Shown here: positions 46,872-58,800 of the stretch, one piece after another
Numbering within the stretch: the first letter of the stretch is position 1
How the letters are laid out: each line of letters opens with the position of its first letter
Assembly (NCBI GenBank): GCA_025618425.1
Contig: CM046841.1
Coordinates: forward strand, 11,170,654 to 11,234,653
DNA length: 64,000 bases
Origin: Heliocidaris tuberculata
Taxonomy: Eukaryota; Echinodermata; Echinoidea; Camarodonta; Echinometridae
Reading direction: 5' to 3'
Program-made: the position numbers and the translations under genes
Notes under the pieces: model-generated
What the model was told of the DNA's origin: nothing
What the model saw: the letters and a program-made list of their open reading frames with translations, nothing else
Databases searched by the model: none

Positions 46872-49800
46872 GCTATCTACGCCCATGACTCCAGCATACT
46901 CTATTAATTCTTCAATGGATTAATCGTTAACTCTCCTAGCACATGTTTGCCCCTGATACTGAAAGAGTAAATATCGTGGCCAACTTTCATCAGCACTATT
47001 ATTCACGAATTAAGCTTGATGTATGGTCTTAAGCCTCTTTCACACTGAGTCTGCGTAAAGTTGCGTTGTGCGGCGTACCGAGTACGCCGAAATTACGTAT
47101 GTTATGCATAGGCTGCCGTATGATGGCGTATGGTTGTGTACCCTGTGCAAAGGCACCGAGTACCTACGGTATATGCAATTGGCGTACCTAGCTCCGCGTA
47201 GGGTTGTGTATAACATGCGTATGGTTGCGTTCGAATACATAGGTCTGGCGTAAAGGGTACGTAGGTTTGCTTATGCTGAACCCACACTAAGCAAAAGTAC
47301 GCAACACTACGCCCTTCCATACGTAACTCTACGGCAGCCTCAAAGGATTTTTCGTCCCACTGGCGTAGTGTAGCGTACTATTGCGTAGGCATGGCGTACA
47401 GTAGCTTAGTGTTGCGTAGACTTGCGTAAAAACTGCGTACTTTCTGTGTCCAGTGCTCTTCAAACTATTTAATTTTTTGCGTCCATCTCGCGTTCCCCTT
47501 TGCGTCCCTCGGCAACTTTCATCAGCACTATTATTCACGAATTAAGCTTGATGTATGGTCTTAAGCCCCTTTCACACTGAGTCTGCGTAAAGTTGCGTTG
47601 AGCGGTGTACCGAGTACGCCGAAATTACGTATGTTATGCATAGGCTGCCGTATGATGGCGTATGGTTGCGTACCCTGTGCAAAGGCACCGAGTACCTACG
47701 GCATATGCAATTGGCGTACCTACGCGTAGGATTGCGTATAACAGGTGTAGGATTGCGTACGTATACGTAGGTCTGGCATAAAGGGTACGTAAGTTTGCTT
47801 ATGCTGAACCCACACTAAGCAAAAGTACGCAACACTACGCCCTTCCGTACGTAACACTACGCCAGCCTCAAAGAATTTTTTTGTCGGACTGGCGTAGGAT
47901 AGCGTACTATTGCGTAGGCATCGTGTACAGTAGCATAGTGTTGCGTAGTGTTGCGTAGGCTTGCGTAAAAACTTCGTACTCTCTGCGTCCAGTGCTCTAC
48001 GCCGAAAGTACGCAAAAAAATTTAACATGTTTTTTGCCCGGTGTGAAAGCCCCTTTAGATTTATAGTCTATACAGATCTACATCTAGACAGAAAAATCCG
48101 TCTGGTTTTAAAACACACATACTTTTAAAATAGACTCTGCTCTCGCTGAGCAGATTCCGAAATTATTTTTTTAGAGTTATAAAATGGATGTAGGATCTAC
48201 TCTAATATACGATATGATGAATTTAATTTACCATCAAATAAAAAATGACGATATCCTAAACTGTTTCCAATATAGAAATAAGCAACCCAGTGAGGAATTT
48301 ACTGCCGTTTTATAATTCAAATAGATGTAGAATCTACTCAAATTTTAATTGTAGTATTCAAAAAAAGGATGATAAGTAAACTGTTCCACCCTTGAAATAA
48401 GCAGCTCAGTAAGGCATTTACTACCGGACTCCTCCCCTGGAGTTCAGCCAGCCAACCCTTACAACAGCTCGGCCTCAGAGTGCTGGCGCTGCCGCGACAG
48501 ATTCCCTGCTTTGTAGAGAAGAATGTCATCAGTTCTTAACTAATTACAGAGAAAATAGGGACAAAGTCCACAAATACTACACTGCAACATTTTTGTTCCC
48601 AACAAACGGTCACTCACGTCCAAAGTCAACCTTGGATATCTCAAAAGAAGCAGCTCAGTTAGACATTTACCGCTGGCCTCTCCATTGTCTCCTCCCCCGG
48701 AGTTTATTCATATCAGGCAGCCAAGGCTGCAGGGCTGGTATACTGCTCAGCTCACAGTGCAGTGCAGCGCCGCCGTGATGGAGTCCACCGGCTAAAGAGA
48801 GAAGAATTTCATCAGTTGTTACCTAAATACAGGTAAAATAGGACAAAGGAAGTCCATAAATACAGTTTCTAACAATTTTTAAATCTAAATAATGTTACTC
48901 ACCTCCAAAATCAACCTTAAATTGTACATGTATTTGTAAGCTCGGGAAACCATAGTCACCCCATGTTGAGTGTATGTACCGTATGTGTACACTACATACA
49001 AATTGCATGCATATCGCGTCGCTTTGCATTGAAATTGCATCGCAGTACGTGGGTGCTACTCCTATGGTGTACTAATGACAAAGTACGATAAAACAATTGA
49101 ATACATACGTACATACCACGGAGCTCTATTGAGCCTGGGACACTATGGGACATACCTATGCCATAATTATGTTCTTACGGGGGTTCCCCCCGATAGAAGC
49201 AAAATTAGCAAGATGGCTAACGCGAGTCGTCCAACACGGGTCGCACAATGCAAGTTGATACTCATCGTGAAGAACGTTGTTCGTCACTCGCCATGCCGTG
49301 CCTGTGATGGGCCGTAAGGGAGGTTGCACGGCTGACGACACCGCCGTCGTGCGAGGTATCCACACGGAAAGCAGCCGTTCCTTCGGCCTACCCGTCCTCC
49401 CAAATCCCCCAAATCACGTTTAGGGACGTCGACGGCGACGACGGGGTCGGCGTGGCACGCGGACTACGGGAGACACGAACTGTGGAATTATGCCACCGAT
49501 CCCGCGCCACGGCGAGGGCGGACACGGCGGGGGGAAAGAGTTTTTGCTTCCACAAAAAACGGCCTTTTACGGTTTTGAGTATTAATATATAGATAAGGAG
49601 TGTCAAGTTGGTATATTTATTAAGAGAGGTTTGTGTACTTGTGTACACTGATTACACCCCAAGTCTGAGTTTCATAGGCCCCATGTAATTGTATCTTGTG
49701 TTTATCCATCATGCCTATACAAATCATCAAACTTCCCAATGGCAGTTACAGTGTACATGTACATGTACATTTATAATCATAGCACAGATATGGGATAATT

Positions 49801-52800
49801 ATCATTCTTGCCTTGCTCCTCCACACCTTGCTGTGTCATTGAATTGTCTGTTTTCTTTCTTGATTTGTTATTCAGATCTGAACTGCCACTAGCCCATGTC
49901 AACCAGCCTCTGCCAGAAACCCTGTATGTAGTCACTAGTACCGTCCAGGTCCAAGGCTTGCATACATTCATCAGGTAAGTATTTCATATCACTATTAACC
50001 CTTTCAAGACAATTGACCACATTTTGTGGTTTGGCTCAATAACTTTTGATTCAGAGCTCTAAAAAATATACCAGATACATGAGTAGAAAGAGCAAAAATT
50101 TCTGCAAAAACTATGTCTATTTTTGCTGCATGACCATATTCCGTTTGATGTCAAGAATTTAAAAAACTAGAATAATCTTTAAAATCCTTAAACTGGCAAC
50201 ACAGTGAGAGGCTCAAAATCATTGTTTTTATCAAAATTGGCAATTTTTTTTGAACTCTTCGAAACCATGTACAGTTAACTCTGCATAAGTCGACCTTCCA
50301 TAAGTCGAATAATCGCCTTAGTCAAAGCAATTTTTCAGAACAGAATGAGCAAAACATGTGTTTTTTACCTCTTCTAAGTCAAATTTCGCCTAAGTCGAAC
50401 AGATTTCTGTGGTCCGAAGAGATTCGACTTAGGCAGAGTTACCTGTATATCAGTTTAAAAGATTTCACAACTTATTATCACCTTGTAGAACTGAAAGAAA
50501 AATATTATTGTTGCCAATTTGAAGAACAAAATGTGATCAATTTAGCCCTTAACCCTTTCAAGACAATTGACCACATTTTGTGGTTTGGCTCAATAACTTT
50601 TGATCCAGAGCTCTAAAAAATATACCAGATGCATGAGTAGAAAGAGCAAAATTTTCTGCACACACTATGTCCATTTTTATTGCATGACCATATTGCGTTT
50701 GATGCCAGGAATTTTAAAAACAAGAATAAGCTTTGAGATCCTTAAATTGGCAACACATTGAGAGGTTTAAAATCATTGTTTTTCATCAAAATTGGCAATT
50801 TCTTTCAACTATTCAACAAATTTCTAACCATGTATATTGTTTTCAAAGACATTACACCTTATTTGAACCATGTAGCACTAAAAGAAAAATATTATTGTTG
50901 CCAATTTGAAGAACAAAATGTGATCAATTTAGCCCTTAAATAATTCCTGTCCTGAAAGGGTTAAATAATTCCTGTCCAGAAAGGGTTCAAGATTGAAACA
51001 TCATGAGGATACCAATTCAGGATGTCATGTCAAATTTGCTTATTGGCATGGATGCTGAATATAAAGAAGAAGGCTCCAGGAAGATATGGAGGAGGAGGAA
51101 GTGTTGCGTAGTAGAGGTGTCGTAGTCGAGTGGTTTAAATACTTGACTGGAGATGGGAAGGTCGTGGGTTCGAAACCAGGCGCGGCACTCCTGTCCTTTG
51201 GCAAGACATTAATCTACATTTGCCACTCTCCACCCAGGTGTTAAATGGGTACTGGCAGGAATGAATTCCTTGAATTTTGTGAGCGCCGAAATCGGTAGCC
51301 TAGCTAGAGCCGGGGTAATATTGGAGTGCCTTGAGCACCAGTCATGGGATATGAGCGCTGTATAAATATCCAATATTATTATTATTATTATAGCTGGCAG
51401 TAATCTTTTCAGCATTCTCGGCCGCACATAAAACCCTGTGCTGATCCCAGTGATGAGGAATTTCAGAAAATTTCTTTTTATAAGCATTATATACTCAAGT
51501 TATTTAGCTTACTGTAAATGCAGAAATATTCGCGGTATATTGATTTTCGCGGATTCCGCGCTATTTTCGGCGGGCGCGAATTCTAGAACACGCGAAAATA
51601 TTAGCACAATTTCTTATACTTGTTTTGAATGGACGCTGCATTGCACGCTTCATCTGATTAATACGTGTTGGAATCCAATTCATTTTAGAGTGCGTGTGTA
51701 GTTGTGTCTGTAGTATGCATTTGAATGGACCGCGCGTGTGTGAAACAATAAATGGAGCCGCATTTTTGCGAGTGAGTAATTGTGCAGCGCGAATTCAAGA
51801 ACCCGCGAATATGTTTTGGGGTTGCTCAGCGCGAAAATTAATCACGCGAAAATTACAGCGTTTACAGTATTATATATTTATTGTACCAATGATTATATTA
51901 TCCTCTAGGAATCGTGAAACAGGCCGTGATGAATTCATCTTCTACTCGCAGAGACTCACAAGGATTCTGATAGAGTTTGCTCTCTCACTGCTACCATTTG
52001 AGGTAAGTACTGGACCGAAAAAGAAATGATAGGGATAATAATACATGTGCATGTACATGTAGTTACATGTACGTAGAAAGTACGCGTGTCTGAAGGAGGG
52101 GGCACATTATTGTGTGCATAACCAAAATCATATAAAGCAATTTACCTTTTGCCTGTAGTACAGACAGGGTAGCTCTATTCTTACCGCAAGCCTCACATTA
52201 AATTGATTTCATACATTGTAAATAGTACAAATGTCTGTGGTGCTGACAGTATTGAAAAAAAAGGTAAAATTAGTTCCGGGAAAAATGAGCAAGGGCATGT
52301 ATGATGCCAAGATCATTTCATTTCACATAGCTTATGGATAATTTAGATATATTTGATAGTGAGGAGTTCTACAAACAATGGAATGCATTCTAAGCTGCCC
52401 CTGTACCAGATGCAAGCTACAGGGTCTCCCTGAATGAAACCTGTAGAGCAGAGCTTGTGCCATGTAGTGGCAGGAAAAAATGTAGCAACATGACAAGAAG
52501 AAGAAGATGGAGATAAAGAAAGGCAGTGTTTTTTTGTACATGATCATGGATTTCTTGTACAAGAGATAGGCACTTAATTTGAAATAGTTCAGAAGTCATG
52601 TTTCTATCATAGGCCTCGTGGAATTTGTTTGCAAATTATGTATTCATTATGTATTCATGTTTCAGGACTGCACTGTGGAAACACCACAGAACACCAAATA
52701 TGTGGGAAAGAGATTCAAGGGAAGGGTAAGTATCCTCTTTGATAAATACAGTGAATGAGCCTCATTGGAGTTGGCTTAATCCCACCACACACTACTTGAG

Positions 52801-54730
52801 TGACTGCGATCCGATTCTGGAAATAAAGCCCAATAGCATTCATTCATTATGGACATTTAAAGGTAACAGATAGTTTTGGGAGGCCCTCAAAAACTTTTCG
52901 TGAGATTTCTTTGATTTTACTAAATAAAAAGCAGGGTACTAACATAACTAAGATGCTGTGAAGTTTTTTCCTCCTCAAGTGAAATATTTACTGAATGAGA
53001 GGTGAAAAGTAATAAAAATCCCTGGCCCCCCCCAAAAAAGGGGATGTAAATTCAAACAACGGCCACACACACTACTCACATTAGGATTGCTGTGTATATA
53101 GAATACGCTACACATAGTGCGAAGCGCTGGGTTTATTGTGCGGGGAACCATCGGGTGGATATGGTCTTAGCGTGAGGCAGTGAAAAGCCGTTACCAAGCG
53201 TTTCTTACAGACATTTACACTAAAATTTGTTCGAAATCGTGAATGGAATGTTAAATAATCTCGTACATGTGTCTTATGATAAAAGGAGAGTAGTATGTGA
53301 CTATGTTAGATAAGTTTCTTGCCAGTATGATTTTTGCTACCGAGACTGTCTATGAGCTTTAAACATATAAAATCTTCCTGACTTAGGTTCTGAACAGTAA
53401 TATGAATATTGAACATAGGGAGTTTGTGCATTGTCAGCTTTCTACTCTGAATAAGGGCCAAATCAGTTTCTAATCGTAGACAATGGTAGGACTGCTCTGA
53501 CTTCACTATGATTCGGAGCCGACTTGGCCTTTCTTCTGACTAGAAGCCTTGCAGGAGCCTGTAATTTTGATTTGACTTATTCCTTTTTTTTTTTTACCAG
53601 GTGTGAGACTCTGCTCAAGGCCTAACTATTAGAAATATTAGACTTTAGTATGCAATTTTGCTTCCATCAAACTATAACTGTTCTAGTAAATCCTATTTTA
53701 GGCCAGTCAAGTGTTACTTATGTGTTCAGATAGTGCTGAATAGGTGAGGAGCTTCTCACCTGTCTATGGCGAAAGTTGAGGGACTTTTTTTTTGTTCAAC
53801 CTCAGATTTTTGCCTGTCTCCCCCTCTACTGTATACCAATGAATATGGAGTGACTTTTTTTAGTATAATTTGTTTTGTATCACCTTATCGATCAAAATGA
53901 AGAACACAAGTTTGCCAAATATTGTAAATTAATCTGCAACCCTGTTTAATTACCCTGGAGTTTAGACCACATTTGTCATTGGCTAGTACTTACTAAATCT
54001 TGGCTCAAACTCCAAAGTTGTGAGTGAGTTTCATAGTCTGCTTATGAATACCGACCATTTACTAATGTGTAGAACCTCTTGGATAATATATTTGTATAAC
54101 CTAATTTTAGACCTAATGTATGATAAATGTAGAAGCGAAAAACAAACATGGGTCCAAGATTGGAAAGAAAAGACGACCATCACAAGGTACGTGTAGAACA
54201 AGGTAGCGATTTGGATGTTCTTCGTTCCCCCTTCTTAAAACAGCATCGCCATTGCAATCATTTATTCATTGAGGTGTTATTGGCTAGAGGATATGTAGCG
54301 GGACTGTTTGATCAAATGGTTTGAGGTTTGAGTCCCAGATGCAGCTCGAATCTCCTTTGGCAAGACATCAATCAATGTATTGCGACTCTCAACCCAGGTG
54401 TAGTAAATGGGTACCTTGTAGGAAGCAACTGCTTGAATGTTTTCATCGCGTTATGAAAGTTTGGATAAAGCCAGGGTAATAATAGTACTTTTAAGATGCA
54501 TTTAGAATCTCCTGGGATGGATATGTGTGAAATATATATATACATGCAGGGGAAACTCAGTATAACGAGGTCGTTGGGACCATCAAAATTACCTTGTTAT
54601 AGCAGGAATCTTGTTATATCAGGTTAAAAAAGCAATAGAATATAAAGAGTTGGGACTGGAATATGACCTTGTTATATCAGAATATTGTTACACCTGTATA
54701 TCAGATCTCTTTATACTGAGTTTCCACTGT

Positions 54731-54764
<34 letters not shown>

Positions 54765-55792
54765 AGCTATTATTATAATGATTAGTATTATTGTGTTCAT
54801 GTGTCCATCCTGTAAATAACTTAAACTCATGAAAGATACATTATGTAACACCTGTCATAAAATGCAACACCAAAAACTCATTAAATCATGACCATCATCA
54901 TTACCCCTGAGAAAAATCACCATCATATAATCAACATAGAGGTGAAGAAAAATGTGATGACTTCTTTTTATCTTATTGATCTTTTCAGTCAAGTGATGGC
55001 AAAAATAAGGTTAGTTTTGTGAAACCAAAAATAATATGTAACAATCAGCTTGAAGTGAAATCCATTCATCCTCAAATCCACCTAAAAATCCAGATTGGTT
55101 TGTCATACATTATGAGCTCTACAAGGGCTCTGGTAAACTAACTTTATTATAGAACAGTCATGTATATTCAAGCACATTTTTTGCATGCATTTTGGGTCTC
55201 GTTCAGTTTAGAATCTTTACTAAAAGTGAATGATTTGTTTTGTTTCTTTGGATAATAAGTTTGCTGTGCATTTCTGTGCCACATTATATTCTTTGCACTC
55301 TTATAAAAAAAAAAAAATCAACTGTGCAAGGGTTGAAACAATAGATTCTTCTTTTTGTGTTTTGGTGATATCTGATATTTTTCCTGCATATATGATTCTA
55401 TAAAGTCAATTACAACAGATTGATAAGTTTTCTTATCAAGATTTCACTTTTCCTTGCACTATAGATGCTCAGTACAAGTTTTAAGGTACTTTAATGGTTA
55501 TATTTTAATGGTTATTCTAACTTAATTGTTTATTCTTTAGATTGTTCTGTCATTTCAAAACAAAAACATATTCAGCTTAACCACAGTATATAACGAGATA
55601 TATGCAGGTGTAGAGATCAGGAGTTGGTCTAGAGGTAACGTCTATGGGCAACTCTTTGTATTCACCTACAAACTGACTCTGATTGGACCCAGGTTCGAAT
55701 CTCAGTCACATCTTTTGGATGGTGACGTTAAAGGTCGGTCCCAGACATAAATCATCATATATTTGATTGATACACGTCTGTCAAAACTCAAT

Positions 55793-55823
<31 letters not shown>

Positions 55824-58800
55824 CCACACACATTTTAAGATGGGGAAGTGGGTAGGAACAAACAAAAAAGGATTTAATTTCTGTAATATTTATGTCTAAT
55901 TCTATTTGTATGCTAATGAAACATTTTTGTATTTTGCATTTAACATTTTTATTTAATGATACAGAATACTTCATCCATGAATTACGAATCATAAAAATGT
56001 GCTTAATCCTGTTTCAGTTATGATACAACTAAAATCACTTACTGCCAAAACCCATATCCATACTTTCATGTATATACATGTAGTTATTGTTTTAAAATCA
56101 TTGAACAAGCCTCTATAACTGCAAAAAGTTGGAAAGGAATATGACGTACAAATAAAATGAACAAAATTTAAAAAGTTATCATGCAATAGAAATAAGTAAT
56201 ATACAAGCTCTAGTTAACCCATAGCAGTACAGTGTCTCCTTCTAGTGAAATTTATGCATTATACAGGGTATTTTGATCCAGAATGCTAGGAATTTCACAT
56301 TATACATGAGGAGAAAGTGCAAATATCACAAACAATTGAAGTGTATTCCTAATGCAGTACATTCTGCTGTTCACAAATAAAATCAGTTTAATTGTAACTA
56401 ATCTTTAAAGAGTGTAAAGTGGAAAAAAATACATGTAATCTTTATTTTTGTTTACACATTGGCACTCTATCTGGTAAATTTGGCAATTTCCATTCACATC
56501 AATTTCTTTCAATACACTTTTCTATTTTTTTCAAACCCTGTAAAAGTGGAAAATAAGAATAATTCGTGTCAATTTGAGGAGGCAATGCTGATTACTATCG
56601 ATCTTCAGAAAACTTTGAATTGCTAAGGGTTAAATGGTGCTGTGCATTTTGCAGGAAAGTAAAAAGTGATATAGAGTAAGAGTTACAGTGTAGTGTGAAA
56701 AAAAAATCTTCATTTGTGAATTTGCGAATGTCGCTATCCATAACGCATGCTACTAAAATGTGCATGGGGATTTGATTTTGGTATGAATTGCTCTCTTCTG
56801 CTGTGTCCCTAGCCAAGGGGAGGTGTTGGGGAGGGGATGGAGTATAGGGGTGGAGTGGGGTAGGGGGGAGGGACACTAAAAGTTGAAAAATTCCATTTTC
56901 CATTCAGGTGCTGCACCTGTCTGCCATCGACTTGATAATAAGCTGGGTAAGGTACATAAACATAGGCATATACATGTATATGTAATAAAAATAGTAATGA
57001 TAAATGTAACTTATATAGCGCCAAATCCACTCTGGAGTGCTTAAGGCGCATGTACTTTTGTGTTAAAACAGTTATATCAATACATTCAGCAATAATTTCA
57101 CAAGTTGCAAAGTAAATTCTTTGAGCAGATTTTGTTTATTCATCCATACATTTCATTTCTCAGTCATAACCTTCATGTTCCTGCTCAAATTGGATGAAGT
57201 AAAGAAGAACTAACACCTTTTAATTAATTGGAAATAGAGGAATAGCTAAAAACATTGAAAAATTCAAAAAGATATGGTACATGTATAGCATTAATTGGCA
57301 ATATAAAATCTACCATATAATGCCAGTATGCCACTTTTGGTGCTCATATTTCCAAGCACCACTTTCAACTTCATGTATCAAAGAACGCTTTATAGCTATC
57401 CATGAGCTTTTAATATATTCGTTCATTTATTATTTATTTCGGTAATTTGTGAGGTTTCCAACTCCATGCGTAGCAGCCCATTGTAATATTTATTATTCCA
57501 TTGAGTTGTGGTCACCGTTACAAACTTTTTTGTTTCTTTTTCTCAGCTTTTAACTGGACTTTCTACAATCTTACCTTTTTAAATGTATTTGTACAACTGA
57601 TCTGGCTGATATAACCAAGTAATAGCACTATGGAAGAATATTTTTTGTAATATCTGTGTTATGAAGGATCAGTGAAGACTGAATATCTGTAGGCATTTCA
57701 AAAGCAGAAATGGTGTAAATTGAAATTTTCTTTTTTTCCACAGATTTTGATTGTTATTTCACTGCTTTTTGGGGTCTTCTTATATCTTTTGCTGTTAAAA
57801 TAATTTGATCCCTTTTTTTTGAGAATGAAACATGTTGATAGCATGATCAAGAGAAGCAATTACATGTAGTTTGTAATTTTTGGTTTTTGGTCCTTCATGC
57901 CTTTGACAAAATATTATAATTTTATAAGATACAGTTGTAGTCTACATTACATTAGATAGAGGAATGATGTTAAACTGTTTTGAATATTTAAATTTTCAAT
58001 AAATTTGTTTATGATTTTTTTACAAGAGCTATATTAGTAAAGATAACAAACAATGATATACTACACTGATATTATCCTTTTGCATGTGTGTATACAGTTC
58101 TACTATTATGTTTCTTTGAGCAAATGAAACATGCAAATTTGGGAAGGGGTGGGGGATTAAAAGAGAGAAATAAAGTCTTTAAAAAATAATGATGAAGCTG
58201 CATGTAAGTTTGAAAAGGTAGCTTTGAGAATTCAAAAGGCACCCTATTTTCCATTATTTTTTTTCTCTTTTATGTTTTCTCTTTTCAATGGGAGTTGCTT
58301 GATATGCACTGCTAGTGTGTGATTGCTGTTCATAAGCTCTGTTTGACAATATTGAAAAACAGGAGATACACTGAGTGCCAGACATTTGCTCGATTTGACA
58401 TTCAGACTCTTGAAGCACACCTTTTATAAAACTTTATCCTGTAATCTTAAAAACACTATGCTTCTCAATTTATCCTATACGTCGAGGGAGAAAGTATTTA
58501 ATTCTTTTAATCCTGCATCTTAAGGGTTTTTTTTCTTTACACTGAATAATCTACGGTACTTTGCATTTTGGGAATATATACTCAGCTTTACTCTTTTTCA
58601 TCTGGTACATGTAGAATAAAATCTCAGTCACACCACCACCAAACCAACTCCAAACCGACCTATTCTTGGTAATGTAATTTTTCATTCGGTCTGTTTTTGG
58701 CCTGGTGTTTGGCTTCATTGGTGTGTCAGGGGTAGCAGTTTACCTCCTTTTCTGCATTGTTTATTGCACCTAGTGATGTTTATCATATGATCTTACCTTT

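Larger units (their letters stand above)
45479..49592 (+). repeat. Long interspersed repeat L, expanded copy
   Basis: Starts ACTAGCAGCAGTACCCGTGG with hairpin CCCGTGGAA...TTCCACGGG, ends near TTTGAGTATTAATATATA. Same ordered blocks as 27642-29074, but about 2.7 kb longer: the extra sequence is the poly-C blocks at 46250-46920 and the GCGTA repeats at 46979-48056. Occupies most of UCKL1 intron 9. AT repeat at 45737-45761. Confidence 0.6.

Noticed and set aside
46518..46923. Proline-rich ORFs on the plus strand
   Set aside because: Produced by C runs in a repeat block.
51118..51190. Functional tRNA gene
   Set aside because: The tRNA-like head is part of a SINE with body and ATT tail, and the cloverleaf is degenerate.
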